From contig JABIVD010000051.1 of NCBI GenBank assembly GCA_018667335.1, forward strand, positions 32,025 to 96,024: 64,000 nucleotides of DNA, written 5' to 3'. The notes beneath the pieces are model-generated. The model saw nothing but the letters and a program-made list of their open reading frames with translations. It ran no database searches and was not told where the DNA came from. The stretch is from Rhodospirillaceae bacterium. Lineage in GTDB: Bacteria; Pseudomonadota; Alphaproteobacteria; UBA6615. The position numbers were made by a program, and so were the translations under genes. Positions within the stretch are counted from its first letter, which is position 1. The number at the start of each line of letters is the position of its first letter. Shown in pieces: positions 37,708-46,117 of the stretch.

Positions 37708-38691
37708 ATGCGCGCAGCATTCTATGATCGATTGGGTTCGGCCAGCGACGTTCTGACCGTCGGCGAACAGCCGACGCCGGAGCCGGGACCGGGCGAGGTG
37801 CGTGTTCGGCTCGCGACGTCTGGGGTGAACCCGTCCGACTGGAAGGCGCGTGCGCGCGGACGCGGCGGTGTCATCCCGTTTCCGCTGATCATTCCCCAGA
37901 GCGACGGCGCGGGCACAATCGATGCCGTGGGCGACGGCGTGGATGGTGGCAGGGTCGGGCGCGACGTCTGGCTGATGAACGGCCAGTGGCAGCGACCCTT
38001 CGGCACGGCGGCGGAATATATCTGCATGCCCGCGAAATACGTGATCGATCTGCCGGCCGGGGCCGACAAGGCTGAAGCGGCATGCTTTGGCATTCCGTTC
38101 CTCACCGCCCACCGGGCCGTGATGTTCGATGGCGACGTTGCCGGCCAGACGATCCTGGTGCAGGGCGGCGCGGGCGCGGTCGGCGATCACGCGGTCCAGG
38201 TTGCCAAGGCGAATGGGGCCCGGGTTATTGCCACCATCAGCTCGGACGAGAAGGCGGATTTTGCGCGCCAGGCCGGGGCCGACGAGGTGGTCAACTATCG
38301 CAGCGAGGATGTGGCGGCCAGAATTCTGGAAATGACCGACGGGAAGGGTGTGGACCGGATCGTCGAGCTGAACCTGTCGGCGAACGCGCCGGGTTACGGT
38401 CAGATTCTCGCACCGCGCGGGACCGTCATCATCTATGGGACGGTCGATGCCATGGCGAGTGTCCCGGCCCAGGATTTCATTGTGAAGGGCGCGAGCCTCA
38501 AATGGTTCATCGTCTATTCGATCACCGATGCGGAACGCGACGAGGGCGTTGCGGCGCTCAACAAGATGCTCGCCGACGGGGCGCTGAAGACAACCATCGC
38601 CGCGCGGTTCCCGCTCACTGATATCGTCGCGGCGCACGAGATGGTTGAGGCGGCCAAGCATATCGGCAATGTGGTTCTCGATATCGGCTAG
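37708..38691 (+). CDS. NADPH:quinone oxidoreductase, zinc-free MDR family
   Basis: 327 residues of the medium-chain dehydrogenase fold (zeta-crystallin type). QGGAGAVGDHAVQVAK is the nucleotide-binding loop; GVNPSDWKAR at the N-terminus has the Asn-Pro of quinone reductases and lacks the catalytic-zinc cysteine and histidine. Start ATG at 37708 (MRAAFYDRLG). The frame is open upstream through the antisense of NnrS but that part is not a gene. Possible electron acceptor: small quinones or electrophiles. Confidence 0.9.
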   Translation: MRAAFYDRLGSASDVLTVGEQPTPEPGPGEVRVRLATSGVNPSDWKARARGRGGVIPFPLIIPQSDGAGTIDAVGDGVDGGRVGRDVWLMNGQWQRPFGTAAEYICMPAKYVIDLPAGADKAEAACFGIPFLTAHRAVMFDGDVAGQTILVQGGAGAVGDHAVQVAKANGARVIATISSDEKADFARQAGADEVVNYRSEDVAARILEMTDGKGVDRIVELNLSANAPGYGQILAPRGTVIIYGTVDAMASVPAQDFIVKGASLKWFIVYSITDAERDEGVAALNKMLADGALKTTIAARFPLTDIVAAHEMVEAAKHIGNVVLDIG

Positions 38692-39037
38692 CGGCGGTGC
38701 CGGGCCTGAACCGGTTATTCTCTGCGCCGGGTTTCCCACTTCATGCGATTGGGCACAGATGCGCCATGCCGGGGCATGTCGTCAATCTGACCGATGCGGG
38801 AAAGGCCTCATAACCAGTTGATTTATATGATAGTTTATTTCCCTAATTGACGGTCGGCCTGACCAGGTATAATGCTTTGAATTTATTGGTTTAATTTGAT
38901 TTTTTGACCAATTTTGAGTTTCCTGAATAGATAATAAACTCAATGAATTTAGTATTTTATGGGCATCTTCTGATTTTTTTCTATGCAACACGAGTCGCAC
39001 CGGTCCAGTATCCGATCTGAGCTGTGGGAGGCTTGTG
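38692..39037. other. 346-base AT-rich intergenic region
   Basis: No convincing gene. The first 100 bases have normal high GC. From about 38818 to 38990 the composition turns strongly AT-rich, with runs such as TGATTTTTTGACC and TGATTTTTTTC, then returns to normal before the start of the SPOR lipoprotein. A 108-residue minus-strand frame crosses it but has the composition of the AT tract and no family features. It contains at least one good promoter match. Confidence 0.7.
38847..38873 (+). promoter_or_regulatory. Candidate sigma-70 promoter
   Basis: TTGACG at 38847-38852 and a perfect TATAAT at 38868-38873 are 15 bases apart, slightly short of the usual 16-18. A further TTGACC (38904-38909) with GATAAT (38930-38935) lies downstream with a poorer spacing. 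Both point towards the SPOR lipoprotein gene; the leader would be about 160 bases. Confidence 0.5.
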
Positions 39038-39931
39038 ATGCATAGAAAAAACTTGGCCATGATTGGATTGCCGCTTTTGCTGGGCGGTTGCGGATTACCG
39101 CCCGCCATTTCGGCCGCGTCATGGGCACTGGACGGGATCAGTTATCTGGCCTCGGGAAAAAGTGTCACGGACCACGCTATCTCCCAAGTCGCGCAACAGG
39201 ATTGCGCCTTGTTTCGGGTGGTTCAGGGTCGCGAGCTTTGCGAGGCAGAGGTTGACGACATACAGACCGCAGAAGGCCCACAGATCATGGTTGCGGCGGC
39301 ACCACAGGGTGACAACTGGCAGGGAAGCGATGGCACGGTGCCGTTGGACGATCCCTTTGTGGTCTCAGTTGAAGTTGCCAGCTTCGTCGAAGGGTTCGGC
39401 CCGGGCACCGTGGCCGTGAGTGACCGGCAGACCGCAGCGACGTTCGCGCCGGTGGCCGCCAAATGGCGTGAGACAGGTGCGTCACGTGATCGTTTTGCCG
39501 ATGCGGCACCGAAATCACGCCCGGCCTATTTGAACACACCAATTCACGATGTTGCGCTGTCCCGGCCGCAGGTGCCGGCATGGCTGCCGTCCCGACAGAC
39601 GCAGGGGCAATCGTCCGTCCAGTCGCACGTCGTGTCTGTGGTGGGAAGTTTCAATTCCATCGACAACGCCTGGAAACAGGCAGACCGCTACGCGTCGCTG
39701 GGTGCTGAGGTGCGTTCGATGCGCATTGATGGTCGGACCTGGCACCGGGTCGTGGTCGATGCCCCGCTGTCGAGAGTCCAGCAAATGGGCGCGGCGGATG
39801 CGTGGGTTTTGCGGATCTGCAACGCCGACGGTACCTTGCCGCCATGCGGTCCGATGACGGTCAGCAGCGCCGGTGCGGTCGCGCCGCAAGCCGCCGCACA
39901 GGTTGACCCGCAGTTTGCCTGGGCCAATTAG
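39038..39931 (+). CDS. SPOR-domain lipoprotein
   Basis: 297 residues. The N-terminus has a lipoprotein signal, LPLLLGGC, with lipidated C18. A middle region without recognised domain is followed by a SPOR-type fold at about 195-262 (HVVSVVGSFNSIDNAWKQADRYASLGAEVRSM, WHRVVVDAPLSR). SPOR domains bind denuded septal peptidoglycan, so a cell-envelope or division role is likely. GGGAGG precedes the ATG by six bases; a GTG one codon earlier is also open. It is driven from the AT-rich region. Confidence 0.82.
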   Translation: MHRKNLAMIGLPLLLGGCGLPPAISAASWALDGISYLASGKSVTDHAISQVAQQDCALFRVVQGRELCEAEVDDIQTAEGPQIMVAAAPQGDNWQGSDGTVPLDDPFVVSVEVASFVEGFGPGTVAVSDRQTAATFAPVAAKWRETGASRDRFADAAPKSRPAYLNTPIHDVALSRPQVPAWLPSRQTQGQSSVQSHVVSVVGSFNSIDNAWKQADRYASLGAEVRSMRIDGRTWHRVVVDAPLSRVQQMGAADAWVLRICNADGTLPPCGPMTVSSAGAVAPQAAAQVDPQFAWAN

Positions 39932-39990
39932 TCCTATTCAACTCACTGTGTGACATGAACCCGCCGGATTTTTCCGGTTACAATGGATTC

Positions 39991-40833
39991 ATGATGACCT
40001 TCCAGACCAAGACACTTCGTCGCGCGCTCACCGGTGGATTGCTGGCGGCGTTGATGATCCCCGACAGTGCAGCCGCACTGGTGTCCCATGCGTCTCACCG
40101 CGCATTCTATGAAATTCAGATCGGCCGGGTAGATGCCGACTCGCAGATCGTCGACGCACGCGGCCGAATGGTAGCTGAGTGGAGCCGCGCCTGTGACGGC
40201 TGGGCCTCCAGCCAGCGCCTCGTCGTCAGTATGGCGCCAGGCGAGGGAGAGCCGATCAATTCCGAAGTCGTCATGACGAGCTTCGAGGCACTCGACGGAA
40301 CCCTGTTCAGCTTTGATTCAGAAACCAGGATCGATGGAGAGACGGTCGAGGCGGTGAAGGGTGCGGCAGAACGGTCCGGTCCGGGCAAGGCGGGGCGTGC
40401 GACTTACAATATACCGCGCGGAATTGTGGTGGAGTTGCCTGCCGATACAGTGTTTCCGTTTGAACACACGATTGCCGTGATCGAGGCTGCGGAGCAGGGG
40501 CAGGTGCGGGCGTTCAGCCATTATTTCGACGGATCGCAGCCTGAGAATGCGCCTATGGCAGCGAATTCGCTTGTTCTTGGCAAGGCGCGGGATGCCGCAG
40601 ATGGCGGGGAAAACAGTTTCGGTGCGTTGAGCGCACACAAATGGTGGCCGGTTCGTCTTGCGATGTTCGCCAGCAACGGAGGCAAGGGGCTCAATGAGGA
40701 GCCGGAATTCGAGATGACCCAGGTCCTGCAGGACAATGGCGTCGTGCGCCGTTTCGAGTTCGATTACGGCGAGTTCTCGCTGGTGGCCGCTCTCATCGAA
40801 ATCGAGGAAATCGCGCCGCCCCGCTGTGACTAG
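39991..40833 (+). CDS. EipB-like (DUF1849) cell envelope protein
   Basis: 280 residues from ATG 39991 (MMTFQTK); earlier in-frame ATG at 39955 has no ribosome-binding site. Signal peptide ends near PDSAAA. The mature start LVSHASHRAFYEIQI, GRMVAEWSRACDGWASSQRLVVSM and a C-terminal cysteine (APPRCD) fit the EipB family of periplasmic spiral beta proteins needed for envelope integrity in Brucella. The two cysteines probably form the disulfide reported there. Follows the SPOR lipoprotein by 59 bases; both act in the envelope. Confidence 0.85.
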   Translation: MMTFQTKTLRRALTGGLLAALMIPDSAAALVSHASHRAFYEIQIGRVDADSQIVDARGRMVAEWSRACDGWASSQRLVVSMAPGEGEPINSEVVMTSFEALDGTLFSFDSETRIDGETVEAVKGAAERSGPGKAGRATYNIPRGIVVELPADTVFPFEHTIAVIEAAEQGQVRAFSHYFDGSQPENAPMAANSLVLGKARDAADGGENSFGALSAHKWWPVRLAMFASNGGKGLNEEPEFEMTQVLQDNGVVRRFEFDYGEFSLVAALIEIEEIAPPRCD

Positions 40834-40897
40834 TCCGTGTGACTGGTCCGACGAACATCCCGGCGTCGCCGGACGGCTGTTTCGACAACGGCAGGTC

Positions 40898-42220
40898 TCA
40901 GGGTCTTTCGGGTGTTTTCTTGCGTTTCCCACCCCGAATTGATCGTCCTTTGCCGATCGCGTCGTGACCCAGTTTGCCGCGCACCTGATCGATAACCGCC
41001 TCGACCCGTTTGCGGTGGTCAGCATCCGGATCGGCCAGGTCCGGCGGGTCGGCCTCGAGCGGGTCGGCGAAATTCGATAGCCCGACGCCGATAAGCCGGA
41101 ACTTGCTGCCGGACGGTGCTGCCGCGATCGCGCGCTCGAGCAATGGCACAGCCGCCTGGTACAGGGTCTCGGCCAGTCGGGTCGGCGCGGGCAGCGCGTG
41201 GGACCGGGTCAGGGTCTTGAATTGAGATGATTTCAGCTTGAGCGTGACGGTTCGGCCGGCAAGGTCACGCATCTTCATGCGGTCGGTGACCTTCTCGCAC
41301 AGGGGCCAGAGACGCTTGGCCAATGCATCGGGATCGGCGATGTCCTCAGAAAATGTGGTCTCGCTCGATAGATTTTTGGGCACGGAATGGGGTTTTACGA
41401 CCCGGGAGTCTTCGCCATGGCTGAAACGTGCCAGGCGCTGTCCTATTGCGCCGTAGCGTTTCATCAGTCGCGCTTCGTCATGGGCGCGTATCTGACCAAT
41501 GGTGTGCAACCCGTCGGCAGTCAGCTTGCGATGCAGGGACTTGCCGACACCCCATATTCGCGACACGGGCAGCGTGTCGAGGAATGTCAGGGCCTCGCCC
41601 CGGCCGATAACAGCGAACCCCCTCGGTTTGTCGATGTCGGAGGCCAGCTTCGCCAGGAACTTGTTGTAGCTGAGTCCCACCGACGCGGTGACACCAATCT
41701 CGCGTTCGATTTGATTGACCAAGCGGATCAACGACTTTGCCGGGCTGGCTTGGTGCAACCTCTGGGTTCCGGTCAGATCGAGAAAGGCCTCGTCGATTGA
41801 AAGTGGTTCAACCAGCGGTGTGATCTCGCGCATCAAGTCGCGGATATGCCGTCCGACTGCGCTGTACTTTTCCATATTCGGCTGGATCACGGTTGCGTCC
41901 GGGCAGAGTTTGAGCGCCTGGAACATAGGCATCGCCGAGTGCACACCCTTTATCCGGGCTATGTAACAGGCTGCGGAGACGACACCGCGCTGCCTGCCGC
42001 CAACGATCACCGGCTTGTCGCGCAGGGACGGGTCGTCGCGTTTCTCGACGCTGGCATAGAACGCATCGCAGTCGATATGCGCGATCGACAATGTATCGAG
42101 TTCACGATGAGACAGAATCCGCGGTGCGCCGCAGGCGGGGCAACGGCGGGCTCCGGCCGGGACAGACGCAGCACAGTCGCGGCAGAGGCCCGTGTGCGCG
42201 CCCTGAGGTTTTTCGGTCAC
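40898..42220 (-). CDS. dinB: DNA polymerase IV with N-terminal zinc ribbon
   Basis: Y-family translesion polymerase, 440 residues. An N-terminal CRDC...CPAC (about residues 13-30) zinc-ribbon-like extension precedes HIDCDAFYASVEKRD, with catalytic Asp, and SIDEAFLDLTG with the Asp-Glu pair. I start it at the GTG at 42220, which overlaps the ROK stop by four bases (GTGA); an ATG 30 bases earlier is also open. The zinc extension is common in alphaproteobacterial DinB. No recognisable LexA box was seen. Confidence 0.94.
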   Translation of the reverse strand: MTEKPQGAHTGLCRDCAASVPAGARRCPACGAPRILSHRELDTLSIAHIDCDAFYASVEKRDDPSLRDKPVIVGGRQRGVVSAACYIARIKGVHSAMPMFQALKLCPDATVIQPNMEKYSAVGRHIRDLMREITPLVEPLSIDEAFLDLTGTQRLHQASPAKSLIRLVNQIEREIGVTASVGLSYNKFLAKLASDIDKPRGFAVIGRGEALTFLDTLPVSRIWGVGKSLHRKLTADGLHTIGQIRAHDEARLMKRYGAIGQRLARFSHGEDSRVVKPHSVPKNLSSETTFSEDIADPDALAKRLWPLCEKVTDRMKMRDLAGRTVTLKLKSSQFKTLTRSHALPAPTRLAETLYQAAVPLLERAIAAAPSGSKFRLIGVGLSNFADPLEADPPDLADPDADHRKRVEAVIDQVRGKLGHDAIGKGRSIRGGKRKKTPERP

Positions 42221-43128
42221 GACGGGGTGCCAACTGCCGGCCACAGCCACGCTGCGCCTCTGACGCCGCTAGAATCGCCATGCCGGGCCTTTCGGATCGG
42301 TGTCGAGATCGAATCCGAGAAAATATGCCTATCGATCAGGCCAGGCAGGTGCTGATAGAGGCGGTCGATGTTCGACAATCCGCCGCCCAGGACGATCACG
42401 TTTGGGTCGATGATATTTATGATCATCGCGAGGCTGCGTGCCAGACGGTCTTCAAGGCGCATCATGGATGCCGTGGCGTCGGCATCGCCGGCCTCGGATT
42501 CGGCTGCAATATCCGCGGCTGAGAGAAGCCGCCCGGTCTGCGCTGCGTGATCTCGTTCGAATGCGGGTCCCGAGACGAAGGTCTCGATACAGCCATGCCG
42601 GCCGCAGTAGCACGCGTGTCCGGGAAACTCTTCGGCCGTCATCCAGGGCAGGGGCGCATGCGACCATTCACCGGCGATAGCGTTGCCACCGACTATGATC
42701 TTGCCTTGGTTCACCAGTCCGCCGCCAACACCCGTTCCGACGATCACGCCAAAGACCGTCTCTGCGCCCTCGGCCGCACCGTCTGTTGCTTCGGAGATGG
42801 CGAAACAGTTCGCGTCATTCGCCACTCGTACCGGGCGCCCGAGATGTTCTGCGAGATCACGGTCGAAGGGCTCGCCGACCAGCCAGATCGAATTCGCATT
42901 CTTGATCAATCCCGTGGCCGGAGAGATCGTCCCGGGAATGCCGATCCCGACAGGTGTTGCGGCATCGGGTGCGGGATCAATCTGCGCGATGAGATGGGCG
43001 ATTGCCTCCAGGGTCGCAGCGTAGTCGCCACGCGGTGTCCCAATGCGTGCGCGTGCGATCTCGGCACCGGAATCGTTCAGCACGATTCCTTCGATTTTGG
43101 TGCCGCCGAGGTCAATTCCGATGCGCAT
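42217..43128 (-). CDS. ROK family sugar kinase
   Basis: 303 residues. RIGIDLGGTKIEG is the ATP phosphate loop; GVGIGIPGTISP and NDANCFA are sugar-site segments; CYCGRHGCIETFVSG is the ROK zinc signature. The size and single domain fit fructokinase/glucokinase/N-acetylhexosamine kinase types (Mak or NagK-like); specificity is not decided. No DNA-binding domain, so not a ROK repressor. Overlaps dinB by four bases. Confidence 0.92.
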   Translation of the reverse strand: MRIGIDLGGTKIEGIVLNDSGAEIARARIGTPRGDYAATLEAIAHLIAQIDPAPDAATPVGIGIPGTISPATGLIKNANSIWLVGEPFDRDLAEHLGRPVRVANDANCFAISEATDGAAEGAETVFGVIVGTGVGGGLVNQGKIIVGGNAIAGEWSHAPLPWMTAEEFPGHACYCGRHGCIETFVSGPAFERDHAAQTGRLLSAADIAAESEAGDADATASMMRLEDRLARSLAMIINIIDPNVIVLGGGLSNIDRLYQHLPGLIDRHIFSDSISTPIRKARHGDSSGVRGAAWLWPAVGTPS

Positions 43129-43280
43129 GTCGATGGGACCAAAGTGTAGCGGTGGACTTTTGACGCATTATTATCCATTTTCTCCAATGAGTCCGCGCCT
43201 GGTCGGGGGACGGACGGCTCATGGGGAGAACCGTGGGGATTGGTCCGGCTTTTTTTTGTACCAACAACATCAGGCTGAGC

Positions 43281-43649
43281 ATGTCCAAGACCGTCCTCAT
43301 TGTCGAAGACAACGAACTGAACATGAAGCTCTTCCACGATCTGCTGGAGGCGCAAGGTTATGCAACCCTCCAGACCAAGGATGGGCGCGAGGCGCTCAAG
43401 CTGGCCCGCGAACATCGGCCTGACCTCGTTTTGATGGACATCCAGTTGCCGGAAGTATCGGGACTGGAGGTTACCAAGTGGATCAAGGAGGATGAAAATC
43501 TTCGCGAGATTCCGGTGATCGCCGTCACCGCCTTTGCCATGAAGGGCGATGAGGAAAAGATACGACAGGGAGGCTGTGAGGCCTATATCGCCAAGCCGAT
43601 CTCGGTTTCCGAGTTCCTCGCAACGGTCCAGAAATTTATCGACGCCTAG
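43281..43649 (+). CDS. divK: Cell-cycle response regulator DivK
   Basis: Single receiver domain of 122 residues, phosphorylated at D53 (VLMDIQLPE). [30 protein letters not shown] and [16 protein letters not shown] follow the Caulobacter DivK sequence almost residue for residue. DivK controls the DivL-CckA-CtrA pathway for asymmetric division. Start chosen at 43281; an upstream frame gives a poor N-terminus. A terminator lies 38 bases after the stop. Confidence 0.96.
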   Translation: MSKTVLIVEDNELNMKLFHDLLEAQGYATLQTKDGREALKLAREHRPDLVLMDIQLPEVSGLEVTKWIKEDENLREIPVIAVTAFAMKGDEEKIRQGGCEAYIAKPISVSEFLATVQKFIDA

Positions 43650-43655
43650 CGCCCC

Positions 43656-43672
43656 GGCCACATGATGTGGCC
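43656..43672. repeat. Near-perfect palindrome after divK
   Basis: GGCCACATGATGTGGCC: eight-base arms (GGCCACAT and ATGTGGCC) round a single central base. It sits 6 bases after the divK stop and before the rho-independent terminator. Role unknown; it could be an RNA end structure or a binding site. Confidence 0.5.
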
Positions 43673-43686
43673 CTCGATTGTCCATG

Positions 43687-43712
43687 AAAAAAGCCGCCCG
43701 GGGGCGGCTTTT
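43687..43712. terminator. Rho-independent terminator, probably bidirectional
   Basis: AAAAAAGCCGCCC, a two-base loop and GGGCGGCTTTT form a strong GC stem with A-run on one side and T-run on the other, between convergent divK and rpmG. It can serve both transcripts. Confidence 0.9.
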
Positions 43713-43751
43713 GCATGATGACGGCGTGGCAAAGCCAGGCGTGCCAACACG

Positions 43752-43919
43752 CTATTTCATCTTTTCTTCCTTGAAGGTCACGTGCTGGCGTACGACAGGG
43801 TCGTATTTGCGCATTTCGAGCTTTTCCGGCTTCTGTCGCGGATTCTTCTTCGTGACATAGTAGTAACCGGTGTCCGCCGAACTGACGAGTTTCACAAGGA
43901 TGGTAGCGGGTTTCGCCAT
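43752..43919 (-). CDS. rpmG: 50S ribosomal protein L33, cysteine-free type
   Basis: 55 residues, [30 protein letters not shown].. to [10 protein letters not shown], the L33 fold. It lacks the four zinc-binding cysteines and so is the C-minus form. Too short for normal frame lists. It stands alone between divK and the hybrid kinase. Confidence 0.96.
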   Translation of the reverse strand: MAKPATILVKLVSSADTGYYYVTKKNPRQKPEKLEMRKYDPVVRQHVTFKEEKMK

Positions 43920-44058
43920 GGTCTTTGTCCTGAGGCTTTAAATCTGGCCGGGAAGATACCGTGCAACCCGCGCAAGTCAAGCAGGGATGATTGCGTGAGG
44001 CCGAGTATTGCGACCGGAATCGCGTGAAATCGACCTTTGTTCCCGTTCGTCAGCCGAT

Positions 44059-46077
44059 TTAGGCGACGTGTTCGGTCGCATCGCGCGGGGACAGGGCTTC
44101 GCGCACCCGTTGCGCAAGTTGCGTGCGCTGGAACGGTTTGCGCAAAATGGGATACTCCGTGATCCCGTCGGCGTCGGCCGGATAGCCGGACATCAAAAGC
44201 GCGCCGACTTCGGGATGAATGGCGCGTGCCGCGCGCAGGAGGTCAGGTCCGGACATTTCGCCAGGAAGAACCACATCCGACAGGATCAGGTCGGCTCTGC
44301 CTTGTTGCAACATGGCCAAGCCTTGCTCGGCAGTCGGCACGTTCGTCACCTTGTAGCCGAGACTCTCGAGGGTGACAGTGACGAGCGCGCGCACTTCATC
44401 ATCATCCTCGACAACCAGAATATGTTCGCCCCGACCTCGCAGCAAATCCTGGTCATTCTGTGCGGAACCTTCTTCCGCGTCCGAATGCGCCCGTGGGAGA
44501 TGCAGCGATATCTCCGTGCCGGCGCCGGGTTCGCTGTCGATTGTGATATGGCCGCCAGACTGGCGGACAAACCCGTAGGCCATGGACAGTCCAAGCCCGC
44601 TGCCCTTTCCGAATTCCTTGGTTGTAAAGAACGGTTCGAAAATTCGGGATTTCACGTCTTCCGACATACCTGTACCGGTGTCGCGGACCGACAGCACAGC
44701 AAACTCGCCAACCTGGGCATCGGCGTGGTGCATCGCCGACATTTGGTCGATGACAGCATTGCGGCAGGAGATCGTCAGAGTGCCGCCATCGGGCATTGCG
44801 TCGCGCGCATTGATGGCCAGGTTCACGATGACGTTCTCGACCTGGCCCGGGTCGGCCGTGGCCGGCCATAAGTTTTCATCCGTCGACAGCCGGACGTCGA
44901 TTCTTTCGCCCAAAGTTCGACTCAGCAATTGGTGGAGGCCTTCGACGAGGGACGAAAGGTCGAGCGACTTGGGCTTGAGTTGCTGCTGTCGCGAAAAAGC
45001 GAGAAGGCGCTGGGTGAGCTCCGCGCCGCGCTGAGAGGCGCGCAATATGGAGCGGACCATCTCGTTGTCTTCGCCGATCTCGTCGGCAAGGAATTCCGTG
45101 TTGCCCTGGATGACAGCCAGCAGGTTGTTGACGTCGTGGGCGATGCCGCCCGTCAGCTGGCCGACTGCTTCCAGCCGCTGTGCCTGCCGGAGCTGCTGTT
45201 CCAATTGCTTTCGCGCGGAAATATCCCTTGCGACGATGAGGAAGGCATCCTGATTTTCCCAGGTCGTCTGCGATGCGAAGGTATCGACTTCGACTACATT
45301 TCCGCGCAGCGTCTGGTATTTCACATCCAGAAGGCCGGAATGTGACTTTCCTTCGGAAAGGCGTTGGCGTGCCTCAGATGTCCGTTCCAAATCTTCGGAC
45401 GCGACAATCGTTGTCACCGGTATGCCGAGTATCTCGTCGATGGAATCGGCCTCCATGAGGCGCAGCATCTCGGGATTGGCGAAGATAATTTTTCCATCTG
45501 CGTGAACGAACACCGCATCCGGCGAGAGATCGGACAACAAGCGATAATGTTCCTGGCTGTTTCGCAGGGCGTCATTGGCGAGAAGGAGTTCGGTTGTGCG
45601 TGATTGAACCTGTGATTCCAGTGTTGCGCGCAGTTGACGCGCCTCATCGGCTGCATGTTCCGCGGCCTCGGTCGTCTGTTCCAGGCTCTTCTGACGGTCC
45701 TTGATGTCTGTTATTTCCGTCCACAATCCGATCGAAGAAACACGCGTACCGTTTTCGTCGAGTACGGGCGTCGCGTTGTTGATGCAGGAGACGTGCGTGC
45801 CATCAGGGCGTTGCAGGGCGATCTCGTAGGACCCCGTGATTCCGTGTTCGCGGCGCTGCATCTGATCTCTGAATATCGCCAGGTTCGTCGCGTCGACGAA
45901 ATCGAAAATTGTTCGACCCAGAATGTCTTCTCGCGGGCGGCCGAGAATTGCACACATCGCCGGATTGACGTCGATTGTCAGGCCTTCGACGTCAATGTGC
46001 CAGAAGCCTTCGTGCGTGGCTTCGAGCAGTTGCCGCAGGACGGGATCGGCGGTGTTGGTGGTGGGGCGGTCGTCCAC
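44059..46077 (-). CDS. Soluble hybrid histidine kinase, PAS-PAS-HisKA-HATPase-REC
   Basis: 672 residues and no membrane segment. Two PAS domains at about 12-125 and 176-290, joined by a coiled coil (130-170); phosphoacceptor H314 in GIAHDVNN; HATPase_c about 405-530 with NAINARDAMPDG, DTGTGM and KGSGLGLSM; receiver domain 553-668 with D601 (LSDVVLP). The architecture resembles CckA without its membrane anchor. It is next to divK on the other side of rpmG, but a link to the cell cycle is only inferred. Signal unknown. Confidence 0.92.
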   Translation of the reverse strand: MDDRPTTNTADPVLRQLLEATHEGFWHIDVEGLTIDVNPAMCAILGRPREDILGRTIFDFVDATNLAIFRDQMQRREHGITGSYEIALQRPDGTHVSCINNATPVLDENGTRVSSIGLWTEITDIKDRQKSLEQTTEAAEHAADEARQLRATLESQVQSRTTELLLANDALRNSQEHYRLLSDLSPDAVFVHADGKIIFANPEMLRLMEADSIDEILGIPVTTIVASEDLERTSEARQRLSEGKSHSGLLDVKYQTLRGNVVEVDTFASQTTWENQDAFLIVARDISARKQLEQQLRQAQRLEAVGQLTGGIAHDVNNLLAVIQGNTEFLADEIGEDNEMVRSILRASQRGAELTQRLLAFSRQQQLKPKSLDLSSLVEGLHQLLSRTLGERIDVRLSTDENLWPATADPGQVENVIVNLAINARDAMPDGGTLTISCRNAVIDQMSAMHHADAQVGEFAVLSVRDTGTGMSEDVKSRIFEPFFTTKEFGKGSGLGLSMAYGFVRQSGGHITIDSEPGAGTEISLHLPRAHSDAEEGSAQNDQDLLRGRGEHILVVEDDDEVRALVTVTLESLGYKVTNVPTAEQGLAMLQQGRADLILSDVVLPGEMSGPDLLRAARAIHPEVGALLMSGYPADADGITEYPILRKPFQRTQLAQRVREALSPRDATEHVA

Positions 46078-46117
46078 TTGTTTCTCGCTTCGTTAGGGCG
46101 CGAAAAGGATTGAGAAT

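Noticed and set aside
38782..39108. 108-residue minus-strand frame across the AT-rich region
   Set aside because: It overlaps the lipoprotein start, its residues follow the AT tract composition (Asn, Ile, Lys, Ser) and no family feature is visible.
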